A stretch of 64,000 nucleotides of DNA from an uncultured Prevotella sp. GTDB taxonomy: Bacteria; Bacteroidota; Bacteroidia; Bacteroidales; Bacteroidaceae. Of this stretch, positions 18,472 to 26,949 are shown piece by piece. The stretch spans positions 61,136 through 125,135 of the forward strand of contig CAJOEC010000011.1 of NCBI GenBank assembly GCA_905233425.1. The letters run 5' to 3'. The notes beneath the pieces were generated by a model that saw only the letters and a program-made list of their open reading frames with translations, searched no databases and had not been told where the DNA came from. Numbering within the stretch: position 1 is the stretch's first letter; the number at the start of each line of letters is the position of its first letter. A program made the position numbers and the translations under genes.

Positions 18472-18519
18472 AGAATTTAGAGAAAAATATGGTAAAATTG
18501 CAAAAAAAATACAATTTAT

Positions 18520-18550
18520 TTTGTTAATTCAGTTTAAATTGCTAAATTTG
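18520..18550 (+). promoter_or_regulatory. Bacteroidetes-type promoter for the LruC lipoprotein gene
   Basis: TTTG at 18520-18523 and TAAATTTG at 18543-18550 are separated by 19 bp, matching the Bacteroidetes -33/-7 consensus. Transcription would start about 30-40 bp before the ATG at 18592. Confidence 0.8.
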
Positions 18551-18591
18551 CAAGGACATTTTCAGTAATAATATTATTAAATCTTAAAACA

Positions 18592-20838
18592 ATGGTTAAT
18601 ACGAAACAATTTATCACACGCTTGCTTGTTTTGGCGTGCGTCGGTGTCGGTGTGGTTTCATGCAGTGACAAGGACGAATTTTTTGACAAAGACAAAGGTA
18701 ATGATCCGGTAGCAGAGAAGAGTGCAAACACCTTTGATTTCTCCACAACACAAGAAATCGATTTGTTGGTCGACTATTCGGCATTCAATGCCAAGATTCC
18801 TGTGTTCTTTAGTGTCTACAATGTCAATCCCATTGTCGACGAAAACAAACTTGGCGAGTATATTGACGAAAACATAAAGCCAATATTCGCTGCCTACACA
18901 GACGTCTATGGCAAGTACGACGAGACGGTCACCCTTCCGGCATACGCAAAGGTGCTGCACATCGTAACGGGCAATTTCTTGGTAGGTCTGAGGCGGACTG
19001 TTGTGGAGGTGAAAGACGGGCAAGCCCGCGCTATAGTTGAAAACCCCTTGGCTGATGTCCAGCAATCAAGAACGACAAGATCTCCATGGCGTGTGGCTGG
19101 AGCAGGTACATCCACCAACGATCTTTCCAAAATGGGGCATCTCTATAAAAAGGGCGATGGTACTCAAGTCTACAAACCATGGGTGACACCATTAGGCACA
19201 TGGAACTCGGCCAGCGGTCGACCTGACTATCTTCTTGACTCTTCTGATCCTGCACTGATTAGTAAAGGATTGGTATTTACCGAGGAAGAAATCAACGGCA
19301 TGTTTGGCACCGCTTGCGATGCCCTCAATTCGGGAACAAACTTGAAGGAGCAATACCGGGCTGCTGCCGACCTGAGAATGATCAAGGATTCAGAAATCAG
19401 TATCACAGCGTTGGGGAGCAGCACTTGTTGGAACAGCTCGCTTGGCTATTACTACTATAATGAGAACAATCCGCCAAAGAGTAAAATGGACCTGAATGTT
19501 ATCATGATCTTCCCCAATACGCAGGACGGTTTGTGGCCACGTGGCAGTTATCCTAACAACAAGTATAACGGCAATATCGGTGCGCTGCGTGGTGACGTGG
19601 TACAGCTGATGTACTATCCACCCACGGCTGATGGAGGTATAGACACGGCAAATGGCACAACCATATTCCCTGCAGGTACCAAGATTGGTTTCATGCTGAA
19701 GACAAACGCATGGGGACAGAGGGGTAACGACTATGCTGTCAATGGCAGCAGTTATGCTAAAGCAAAACAAATCTGGGCATCTACTACCGATGGGCTGTCT
19801 GCTGCATACGACAGTGGCGTGAAATTCCCCAACCCAAATGGTGAGGCTCGTAGTGCCAAGTTCGCATATACTGCCCCCAATGGCAACGAGTATGTGGTGG
19901 TATCGTTTGAGGATGCCTGCGATGACAAGGACTACGATGACCTGATGTTTGCACTCAATCCTGCCGATGCCTTCGATTTTAGTGACGTGGCGCAAATTGA
20001 GAGCCAGAGAGCAGTCTTCTATGGTGTCTATGGCTTCGAAGACAAGTGGCCGGAGGCTGGCGACTACGACATGAACGACCTCATGATCAACTGTAAGCAT
20101 GAGTTGGAATACTATACGCATCAAGACGGCTCAAAGAAACTGAACAAAGAGCGTTTCTACCTCACCACCTATCATAACTACATCACACTAAAGAATGGCT
20201 TGGCCGTCGATTTGCAAGCTTCGGACATTGCAACCATCTATGTGAACAAGATTCTTCCCGGACAGACACAGTTCGCCACTGACAAATACACGATGGTTAA
20301 TAAGATGTACTATTATATCTCAGGAATGAGATGGGGAGGAAATGATGATACAAAGGAGTCGAGAATGTGGTACTTGACCGATGACATTACAAAAGAGGAA
20401 AACAAATCGACGGGCGAAGGCGTGACATGGGTGTTCGAGGTGACCTACTCGAAAGCCGTGAACAAAGGTCAGTGCACCATTAGGCCGTTCCTCTGGCGTG
20501 AAGGGTCAAGCGGTCAAGTAGAAGTACATCTGCCATGGACGGAACCCACGAAAAAAGCCGACAAGAACTTGTTTGGCACGAAAGCCGACAAGAGTGATCC
20601 AAACGTCAAGAAATCGAATGGACAGAAGATGTACTATGTTGGCAGTGGTGAATTCCCATTCTCATTCTATTTGGAGGGAGTTTCTATCGACGCATTCAAA
20701 GAGACCGTACTAAAGGGTGAGAACGAGAGCAAGCGTATCGACACCTTCTTCCCCGATTTCCTGGAATGGTCTATCAGCGAAGGCAAGAAGAATTCCAACT
20801 GGTACCTAAAGATGGCCACGACAGAGCAACAGAACTAA
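18592..20838 (+). CDS. LruC-domain surface lipoprotein
   Basis: A 748-residue lipoprotein with signal peptide and lipobox VVSC (Cys24). The middle contains VVSFEDACDDKDYDDLMFAL, a DUF4114-like acidic motif. This is followed by YGFEDKWPEAGDYDMNDLM, the LruC signature. Many Asp and Asn residues in these loops suggest calcium binding, an inference from composition. It has its own promoter (18520-18550) and a terminator-like hairpin downstream, so it is probably transcribed alone and more strongly than the glycan genes. It shares domain order with the lipoprotein at 13338 but little sequence. A role as a surface or matrix component of the envelope is likely; no enzyme activity is suggested. Confidence 0.85.
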   Translation: MVNTKQFITRLLVLACVGVGVVSCSDKDEFFDKDKGNDPVAEKSANTFDFSTTQEIDLLVDYSAFNAKIPVFFSVYNVNPIVDENKLGEYIDENIKPIFAAYTDVYGKYDETVTLPAYAKVLHIVTGNFLVGLRRTVVEVKDGQARAIVENPLADVQQSRTTRSPWRVAGAGTSTNDLSKMGHLYKKGDGTQVYKPWVTPLGTWNSASGRPDYLLDSSDPALISKGLVFTEEEINGMFGTACDALNSGTNLKEQYRAAADLRMIKDSEISITALGSSTCWNSSLGYYYYNENNPPKSKMDLNVIMIFPNTQDGLWPRGSYPNNKYNGNIGALRGDVVQLMYYPPTADGGIDTANGTTIFPAGTKIGFMLKTNAWGQRGNDYAVNGSSYAKAKQIWASTTDGLSAAYDSGVKFPNPNGEARSAKFAYTAPNGNEYVVVSFEDACDDKDYDDLMFALNPADAFDFSDVAQIESQRAVFYGVYGFEDKWPEAGDYDMNDLMINCKHELEYYTHQDGSKKLNKERFYLTTYHNYITLKNGLAVDLQASDIATIYVNKILPGQTQFATDKYTMVNKMYYYISGMRWGGNDDTKESRMWYLTDDITKEENKSTGEGVTWVFEVTYSKAVNKGQCTIRPFLWREGSSGQVEVHLPWTEPTKKADKNLFGTKADKSDPNVKKSNGQKMYYVGSGEFPFSFYLEGVSIDAFKETVLKGENESKRIDTFFPDFLEWSISEGKKNSNWYLKMATTEQQN

Positions 20839-20885
20839 TCCCGTCGCGATTCTTCAATTCTCGACGCCGTCTTGACAGAAGTGAT

Positions 20886-20926
20886 ATCCGCCGAGACATC
20901 CAAAAGGATGTTCCCGGCGGATTTTT
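20886..20926 (+). terminator. Rho-independent terminator-like hairpin
   Basis: Arms ATCCGCCG and CGGCGGAT enclose a nested ACATCC-AAAA-GGATGT hairpin, followed by TTTTT. It lies about 50 bp after the LruC lipoprotein stop codon and should end that transcript. Confidence 0.8.
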
Positions 20927-20973
20927 ACTAAAGTGTGAAAGCATAACTTCATTAACTAAAAACAAATAAGACT

Positions 20974-23316
20974 ATGAAAAGGACTGTGATTTTTTCCCTC
21001 GGTATGGCCGCCCTCGTCGTGGGCTGTACCCCAACCGACCAAGTGACTAAGAACACCATCGACCAGCAGGAAGTGCTAAGCCGGCTCTCGCTCGAGGACA
21101 AGGCCCACTTCGTGATTGGCACGGGTATGCAAGGCTTCAGCGGCGACGATGCCGTGATTGGCGCCACGAAGAGCCTCGTGCCCGGCGCCGCCGGAACCAC
21201 TTATCCGCTCGACTCGCTCGGCATACCCGCCGTGGTGCTGGCCGACGGCCCCGCCGGACTGCGCATCGACGCGACACGCGAGGGCGACTCGGCCACGTAC
21301 TACTGCACACACTTCCCAATCGGCACGCTGCTCGCCTCGACGTGGAACCAGAAGCTCATCGAGGAGGTAGGCCAGGCCATCGGCGAGGAGGTGAAGGAGT
21401 ATGGCGCCGACGTGCTCTTGGCTCCCGCGCTGAACATCATGCGCAACCCGCTCTGCGGCCGTAACTTCGAGTACTATTCGGAGGATCCCGTGGTGGCCGG
21501 AAAGACTGCCGCCGCCTACATCAAGGGTGTGCAGAAGAACGACGTGGGAACGAGCATCAAGCACTTCGCCGCCAACAACCAGGAGACGAACCGTATGAAC
21601 AACGATGCACGCATCTCGCAGCGCGCCCTGCGCGAGATCTACCTGAAGGGCTTCGAGATTGCCATCAAGGAGAGCAAGCCCTGGACGGTGATGACCTCCT
21701 ACAACTACATCAACGGCACGTACTCCAGCGAAAGCAAGGACCTCGTGGAGACCATCCTCCGCGACGAGGGCGGCAAGGACGGTGCCAAGCAGATGTGGGC
21801 CGGCAACGACATGCTACAGCCGGGCAAGAAGGAGCAGTTCGACAGCATTGTCGCAGGAGTGAGGAGCGGCAAGCTGGCCGAGGCCGACCTCGACCGCAGC
21901 GTCAGCCGCACGCTGAACCTTGTGGAGCGCAGCCCGCGTTTCCAGGGCTACCAGTTCTCGAACAGGCCCGACCTGAAGGCACACGCTGCCGTGACACGCC
22001 AGAGTGCCGCCGAGGGAATGGTGCTGATGAAGAACGGGGCTTCCGAAGGAGGGGAGAAGGCGCTGCCGTTTGCCGAAAGCGTGAAGAACGTGGCGCTTTA
22101 TGGTAACACTTCATACGACTTTATTGCGGGCGGCACAGGTTCCGGCAACGTGAACCACGCCTACGTCGTGTCGCTGCTCGACGGGCTGAAGAACGGCGGC
22201 TACACCGTCAGCGAGGAGCTGAAGAGCGCCTACGAGACCTACCTCGCCGACATCAAGCAGAAGGCCGAGGCCGAGATAGAGGAGATAGCGAAGACCGATC
22301 CCAACCGCGCCATGTACATCAAGTTCCTGCCCCAGCCGCTGCCCGCCGAGATGCTCTTCTCCGCCGACCAGCTGACCACGCAGGCCGAGGCCGCCGACAT
22401 CGCTGTCATCACCCTGGGCCGTCTCTCCGGCGAGTTCCTCGACCGCAAGGTGGCCGACTTCAATCTCAGCGACTCCGAGCGCCAGCTCATCACGCAGGTC
22501 TGCGACATCTACCACAAGGCCGGCAAACAGGTGGTCGTGCTGCTCAACATCGGCGGCGTCATCGAGACGGCTTCGTGGCGCGACATGCCCGATGCCATCC
22601 TCTGCGCCTGGCAAGCCGGGCAGGAGGGCGGCAACAGCGTCGTCGACGTGCTCAGCGGCAAGCAGTCGCCCAGCGGAAAGTTCACCATGACCTGGCCGGT
22701 GAAGTTCAACGATGCCTATTCGTCGCGCAACTTCCCCATCGACGAGGACCCGCGCATCGACATGCTCAACCAGGGGCAGAAGGGCGACGTGCGCAACGTG
22801 GACTACACCGAGTATGAGGAGGACATCTACGTCGGCTATCGCTACTTCGACTCCTTCGATGTCCCTGTGGCCTATCCCTTCGGCTACGGTCTGAGCTACA
22901 CCACCTTCGAGTATAGCAACGCCGAGATTAAGCAGAAGAACGACATCTACGACGTGAGCGTGACCATCAAGAACATTGGCGACCGTGAGGGCAAGGAGGT
23001 CGTGGAGGTCTACGTCGCCGCCCCCGACTCGAAGGCCGCCAACAAGCCCGCCAAGGAGTTGAAGGCATTTGCTAAGACGAAGAGCCTGAAGCCCGGAGAG
23101 ATTGAGACGCTGACGCTGAGCATCACCACCGACCAGTTGGCTTCGTTCGACGAGGCCGCTTCCGCCTGGGTCGTCGCCGAAGGCGAGTACCAGTTCCTCG
23201 TAGCCGCCTCCGCCCAGGACATCAAGGCCACGCTCACCGCCCCCGTCAAGAACCAATCGGTGAAAGCCCACGACGTGCTGAGGCCCCAGTCGACAATGAA
23301 CCTTTTACGCAGGTAG
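20974..23316 (+). CDS. Glycoside hydrolase family 3 lipoprotein lacking the nucleophile segment
   Basis: A 780-residue beta-glucosidase-like protein with a lipoprotein signal (LVVGC). Family features present: ADGPAGLRI, RNPLCGRNFEYYSEDP, IKHFAANNQETNR, the GRLSGEF motif whose glutamate is the expected acid/base, and a C-terminal fibronectin-III-like domain. Related enzymes read ILRDE, then WGF..G.VM(T/S)DW, then GG, with the Asp as nucleophile. Here the chain goes directly from ILRDE (Glu265) to GGKDGAKQMWAGNDML, so about 12 residues including that Asp are missing, in frame. Otherwise it is full length. It may be a dead or binding-only paralogue, a recent deletion, or an assembly artefact. 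It is GC-richer than the glycan genes and transcribed alone. Confidence 0.85.
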   Translation: MKRTVIFSLGMAALVVGCTPTDQVTKNTIDQQEVLSRLSLEDKAHFVIGTGMQGFSGDDAVIGATKSLVPGAAGTTYPLDSLGIPAVVLADGPAGLRIDATREGDSATYYCTHFPIGTLLASTWNQKLIEEVGQAIGEEVKEYGADVLLAPALNIMRNPLCGRNFEYYSEDPVVAGKTAAAYIKGVQKNDVGTSIKHFAANNQETNRMNNDARISQRALREIYLKGFEIAIKESKPWTVMTSYNYINGTYSSESKDLVETILRDEGGKDGAKQMWAGNDMLQPGKKEQFDSIVAGVRSGKLAEADLDRSVSRTLNLVERSPRFQGYQFSNRPDLKAHAAVTRQSAAEGMVLMKNGASEGGEKALPFAESVKNVALYGNTSYDFIAGGTGSGNVNHAYVVSLLDGLKNGGYTVSEELKSAYETYLADIKQKAEAEIEEIAKTDPNRAMYIKFLPQPLPAEMLFSADQLTTQAEAADIAVITLGRLSGEFLDRKVADFNLSDSERQLITQVCDIYHKAGKQVVVLLNIGGVIETASWRDMPDAILCAWQAGQEGGNSVVDVLSGKQSPSGKFTMTWPVKFNDAYSSRNFPIDEDPRIDMLNQGQKGDVRNVDYTEYEEDIYVGYRYFDSFDVPVAYPFGYGLSYTTFEYSNAEIKQKNDIYDVSVTIKNIGDREGKEVVEVYVAAPDSKAANKPAKELKAFAKTKSLKPGEIETLTLSITTDQLASFDEAASAWVVAEGEYQFLVAASAQDIKATLTAPVKNQSVKAHDVLRPQSTMNLLRR

Positions 23317-23388
23317 ATTTTGTCTGGAGTCGTGAGGTCAAGCAGATTGGAATTATAATAAAAGATTAAAGTTTCTCTCGTTTTTTTA

Positions 23389-23499
23389 CCACAGATTTCG
23401 CAGATTTCACAGATTTTGTCTTCTCACAATCCAACATAATCGCGGCTTTAGCCGCTATAATAGGCAAAATAATCCGTGCAATCTGTGAAATCTGTGGTC
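23389..23499. repeat. Inverted-repeat element with ACCACAGATTTC termini
   Basis: A 111-bp unit whose 28-bp ends are near-perfect inverted repeats: ACCACAGATTTC at the left and its complement GAAATCTGTGGT at the right. The centre holds a small GCGGC-TTTA-GCCGC hairpin. It has no coding capacity. It sits in the 478-bp gap after the GH3 gene and resembles small non-autonomous dispersed repeats. Confidence 0.8.
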
Positions 23500-23537
23500 G
23501 TTTAATACATGTTGTAAAGATTCCAAAAAGTCAAATC

Positions 23538-23777
23538 GCCGACGGTGAATTAACGTTCGCCGTCGGCGATTTAACGTTCACCATTGTGGCCGATTCCCCA
23601 CGTTGAATGGGAGAGAGTACGGACTTTGATGGGAGAGAGTACGGACGTCAATGGGAGAAAGAACGGTTGCGCGCGTTTCACGGCGGCCGCCACAATTGTT
23701 TTTGGCGGCCGCAAAAAATATCCACGGCGGGCGCAGAAATCATTCACAGCGGCCGCCGTGAACCCGTTTTCACTGTA
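23538..23777. repeat. Degenerate 22-bp tandem repeat array B (about 11 units)
   Basis: Units start at 23538, 23559, 23580, 23602, 23624, 23646, 23668, 23690, 23712, 23734 and 23756. The first two are 21 bp, the rest 22 bp. The sequence drifts along the array: GCCG-CGG dyads, then ATGGGAGAGAGTACGGA units, then GGCGGCCG units. Together with the preceding element it fills the 23317-23794 gap; no gene is seen there. Confidence 0.8.
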
Positions 23778-23794
23778 GCACTAACGAAAGGGGA

Positions 23795-24631
23795 CTATGC
23801 GTTGAAACGTATGTATGCCCTGTCGTCGAAGGAGTTGTTGCCGGGGGTGAATGCTTTGGTGGCCTTGAAGGCACCGATGTTCAGCGGGTCGTTGTCGCGC
23901 TGCCAGACGAGGCGTTCCTCGCTCTCGGCCAGTGTGGGGCATAGGAAGGGGTATCCGTCGGTGGCGAGCACAATCTCCCATGGCTGCAGGTCGAGGGTGA
24001 CGATGCGCACATGGGCTTCGTCGACGGGGAATCCATCGATGACGCTGTAGCCGTTGTTCTGCTGTTTCATGGATTCGAGCATGGTTGGTATGATGGCCTC
24101 GCGTGCGGTGTCGTCGGTGAGGAAGTGGTCCCATGGCTTGAGTGAGGAGTTGATGATTGCTGCCCGCTGTTCGGCGAGTGTCTGCTCGTAGGGCTTGGGG
24201 TTTTCGAGGAGTTTGTAGTTTTTGGTTTTTCCCGCATCCGGGGCGATGAGGGCTTGGCAGTCGCCGATAAGCCATATTTCGCGTCGCAGACGGCTGAAGA
24301 CGACGCACGAGGCGGTTAGTCGGTCTTCGGGGTGCTGGGCCAGATGGGGCAGAAGGCTCTTGATGTAGCGTGAGCGTATGTCGGCTGTTGCCTCTGTGCA
24401 GAAATGGTGGCACGAAGCGGCCTTGTCAATCTTGCGTATGGCGGCGGCTACGGTGAGCATTGCCAGTTCGCCGTTGCTGTGGCGGCGTAGCGACAGCTCG
24501 CGGTGGCAGCGTCGGCGGCTCTTCGACGTTGAGCCGTCGATGACGGCTATGAAGTCAGGGGTGACGACGATTCCGTCCTCGCTTCTCTTGTTTGGGTTTT
24601 TCGGGACGAGGGCTTGTTCGAGGATTGTCAT
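23795..24631 (-). CDS. PP2C-like protein phosphatase domain protein
   Basis: A 278-residue cytoplasmic protein with the spaced acidic motifs of PP2C phosphatases: AVIDGSTSK (Asp32-Gly33) for metal binding, IGDCQALI in the place of the GDSRA strand, and LATDGYP in the place of TDGL. It would remove phosphate from serine or threonine residues, or act as a divergent relative of that fold. ATG 24631 gives a compact protein; the longer ORF to 24904 is a shadow of the radical SAM gene in another frame. The start overlaps the end of that gene by 77 bp, suggesting translational coupling. No sensor or membrane domain is present. Confidence 0.72.
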   Translation of the reverse strand: MTILEQALVPKNPNKRSEDGIVVTPDFIAVIDGSTSKSRRRCHRELSLRRHSNGELAMLTVAAAIRKIDKAASCHHFCTEATADIRSRYIKSLLPHLAQHPEDRLTASCVVFSRLRREIWLIGDCQALIAPDAGKTKNYKLLENPKPYEQTLAEQRAAIINSSLKPWDHFLTDDTAREAIIPTMLESMKQQNNGYSVIDGFPVDEAHVRIVTLDLQPWEIVLATDGYPFLCPTLAESEERLVWQRDNDPLNIGAFKATKAFTPGNNSFDDRAYIRFNA

Positions 24632-26573
24632 GGTGGTAGTGGTTTCTTGGGGTGGGCCGTGCTGCTGGGGCTTTTGAGGCTGCTGGGGATTTTGGGCTGG
24701 TGGTGGGCTTGTGGGGGCCGAAGAGTCGGGCGATGAGGTCGGGGCGGCCGAGACGGCGTAGACTGCGCTCCAGCGTGGGGCGCTCTTCGGGCTTGTACCA
24801 GAAGAAATACTTGCGCTGTGCCTGCTTCTCCTCGGGCGAGTGGGCCGAGAATACGGGTTCCAATGTGTAGGGGTCGAGTCCGGTGTACCATGTCTCGGTG
24901 GCAATGGTCATGGGCGTTGGCGTGAAGTCCTGCACCTGCTCGAGGTGGAAGTCCATGTCCTTTGTCTGTGCTGCCAGCTCGGCCATGTCCTCCTCTCGGC
25001 ATCCGGGGTGGGAGGAGATGAAGTAGGGGATGATTTGCTGTCGCAGCCCTTCCTCGCGGTTTATGCGGTCGAAGAGTCGCTTGAACTGTGAGAAGAGCTT
25101 GAACGGCGGTTTGCGCATGAGTCGCAGCACGGTGTCGCAGGTGTGCTCGGGTGCCACCTTCAGTCGTCCGCTGACGTGGTGGCAAATCAGTTCGCGTGTG
25201 TACTCCTCTGCCGAGCGGTTGGCGGCCTCGTCGCTGCCCCGGTGGAGCAGCAGGTCGTATCGCACTCCGCTGCCTATAAAGCTCTTCTTCAATCCTGGCA
25301 CAGCGTCGACGGCACGGTAGATGTCGAGCAGTTTGCTGTGGTCGGTGTCGAGGTTGGGGCAAATCTGGGGGTGTATGCAGGATGGTCGTCGGCATTTCTC
25401 GCAGGCTCGTTTGTTGCGTCCCGCCATGCCGTACATGTTGGCCGACGGGCCACCAAGGTCGGAGAGGTTGCCTCGGAAGTCGGGCATCTGGCATACCTGG
25501 CCCACCTCTCTCAGTATGCTCTCCTTCGAGCGGCTGACCACGAACTTGCCCTGATGGGCCGAGATGGTGCAGAAGGCGCATCCGCCGAAGCACCCCCGGT
25601 GGATGCAGACGGAGTGCTTAATCATGTCGTAGGCTGGTATGCGCTTGCCGTCGTACTTGGGGTGGGGCAGCCGGGTGTAGGGAAGGTCGAATGAGGCGTC
25701 GAGCTCGTCGGTGGTCATGGGAGGGTAGGGGGGATTGACTATCACTAAAGTTCCTTTCGCTCCGCTTTCACTCCCTTTCTCGCCTATTTCACTCCCGTAA
25801 ATCGGCTGTATGAGCCGCTGGGCGTGCACCATGTTCGACTGTTCTTCGATGTGGCGGTAGTTCTCGGCCTCGGCACGCTTGCTTCTGAGGCATTCCTCGT
25901 GGGAGTGGAGCACGATGTCGTCGGCGGTGATGCCACCGGGAATGTCGGCCTCGGAGGCGACCATGTAGACCGTCTGGGGAATGTCGCGGAGCTGGGCGAT
26001 GAGAGTTGAGGGTTGAGCCATTCGCCGGGCAATCTCGACGATGGTCTTCTCGCCCATGCCATAGCTGATGATGTCGGCTCCGCTGTCTACGAGAATGCTT
26101 GGCCGCAGCCGATCCTGCCAGTAGTCGTAGTGGGTTAGTCGGCGCATGGAAGCCTCGATGCCTCCCAGTATCACTGGAACGTCGGGATATAACTGTTTGA
26201 GAATCTGTGTGTAGACTATCGTGGGATATTCCGGCCGCTTGTCGTGTCGCCCGTCGGGTGAGTAGGCATCTTCCGAGCGCAGCCGCCGTGCCGCCGTGTA
26301 CTTGTTGACCATTGAGTCCATGCACCCCGGCGAAATGCCGAAGAAGAGGCGTGGGCGGCCCAGCTTGCGGAAGTCGCGGTAGTCACCGTGCCAGTCGGGC
26401 TGTGGTACGATGGCCACTCGGAATCCTGCGGCCTCGAGTGCCCGCCCGATGACTGCTACGCCGAAAGAGGGATGGTCTACGTAGGCGTCGCCCGAGAAGA
26501 GGATGACGTCTACGTAGTCCCATCCGCGCAGCTCCAGTTCCTTTTTCGTTGTGGGAAGGAAGTCGGTAAGCAT
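24555..26573 (-). CDS. YgiQ-family radical SAM protein
   Basis: A 672-residue protein of the YgiQ family. The N-terminal region (WDYVDVILFSGDAYVDHPSFG) is a cobalamin-binding-like fold found in the family, and the radical SAM core holds CFGGCAFC, the CxxxCxxC ligand set for a 4Fe-4S cluster. GGIEASMRRLTHYDYW and the DUF3362-like C-terminus are also typical. The chemistry of YgiQ is unknown. The ATG overlaps the stop codon of the gene upstream by one base (TAATG). Residues near 260-275 (GSEIGEKGSESGAKGT) form a low-complexity insertion between IYG and VIVNPPYPPM. The tail is rich in Pro, Lys and Arg. Confidence 0.9.
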   Translation of the reverse strand: MLTDFLPTTKKELELRGWDYVDVILFSGDAYVDHPSFGVAVIGRALEAAGFRVAIVPQPDWHGDYRDFRKLGRPRLFFGISPGCMDSMVNKYTAARRLRSEDAYSPDGRHDKRPEYPTIVYTQILKQLYPDVPVILGGIEASMRRLTHYDYWQDRLRPSILVDSGADIISYGMGEKTIVEIARRMAQPSTLIAQLRDIPQTVYMVASEADIPGGITADDIVLHSHEECLRSKRAEAENYRHIEEQSNMVHAQRLIQPIYGSEIGEKGSESGAKGTLVIVNPPYPPMTTDELDASFDLPYTRLPHPKYDGKRIPAYDMIKHSVCIHRGCFGGCAFCTISAHQGKFVVSRSKESILREVGQVCQMPDFRGNLSDLGGPSANMYGMAGRNKRACEKCRRPSCIHPQICPNLDTDHSKLLDIYRAVDAVPGLKKSFIGSGVRYDLLLHRGSDEAANRSAEEYTRELICHHVSGRLKVAPEHTCDTVLRLMRKPPFKLFSQFKRLFDRINREEGLRQQIIPYFISSHPGCREEDMAELAAQTKDMDFHLEQVQDFTPTPMTIATETWYTGLDPYTLEPVFSAHSPEEKQAQRKYFFWYKPEERPTLERSLRRLGRPDLIARLFGPHKPTTSPKSPAASKAPAARPTPRNHYHHDNPRTSPRPEKPKQEKRGRNRRHP

Positions 26574-26923
26574 TAATTGAACGGAGTGCCCTGGAAGGCT
26601 CTTGTTGTTGTTCCGAGGTTGTCGTTGCCCCTGTTTTTCCAGTCTACATAGAATGTGTAGAGGTTGAGCAGTCCTAAAGCTTTCATGTTGGGATGATAGA
26701 GCACGTCAAGGCAGAGGTCGAGCAGGTTCTTGTCGCGTCCTGCCTCCGACTCGAGCAGCGAGCGGACGTTGAGTTTCAGCTTGTCGAGCACCTGTTCATC
26801 GACGAATCCGTTTGAGTCGATGAGGTCGCGGAAGAGCTGGTATTGCTCTATAGTCTGCAGATGCTGTTCTGTCACTTCGATAGTCCGGGTACCCGAAGAG
26901 TTGGCTTGGATTTTTGTGTTCAT
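26573..26923 (-). CDS. Conserved small protein of unknown function
   Basis: A 116-residue soluble protein that I do not recognise. ATG 26923 is favoured because the longer ORF to 27055 runs into the neighbouring VanZ-like gene. The chain is mainly helical by composition: an N-terminal polar stretch, then VTEQHLQTIEQYQLFRDLI, and a C-terminal LDVLYHPNMKALGLLNLY. No signal peptide, metal motif or transmembrane helix is present. It is the first gene of the TAATG-coupled pair with the YgiQ gene, so the two are probably expressed together. Confidence 0.75.
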   Translation of the reverse strand: MNTKIQANSSGTRTIEVTEQHLQTIEQYQLFRDLIDSNGFVDEQVLDKLKLNVRSLLESEAGRDKNLLDLCLDVLYHPNMKALGLLNLYTFYVDWKNRGNDNLGTTTRAFQGTPFN

Positions 26924-26949
26924 AGTCAGTGAGTTAAGGTGTGTTATTG

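Noticed and set aside
22111..23271. Long open frame of 386 codons on the minus strand inside the GH3 gene
   Set aside because: It is the antisense shadow of a GC-rich gene with strong third-position bias. Its Val/Leu/Gly/Asp-rich product matches no family and it has no promoter.
23538..23777. Array B (and arrays A, C, D) as CRISPR
   Set aside because: There are no unique spacers between repeats: units abut with a 22-bp period, and no cas genes are nearby.
23607..24050. 147-codon + strand frame from array B into the phosphatase gene
   Set aside because: It is made of repeat-array translation and antisense phosphatase sequence.
25823..26062. Short frames on both strands inside the YgiQ gene
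   Set aside because: No domain signals; all are explained by the radical SAM reading frame.
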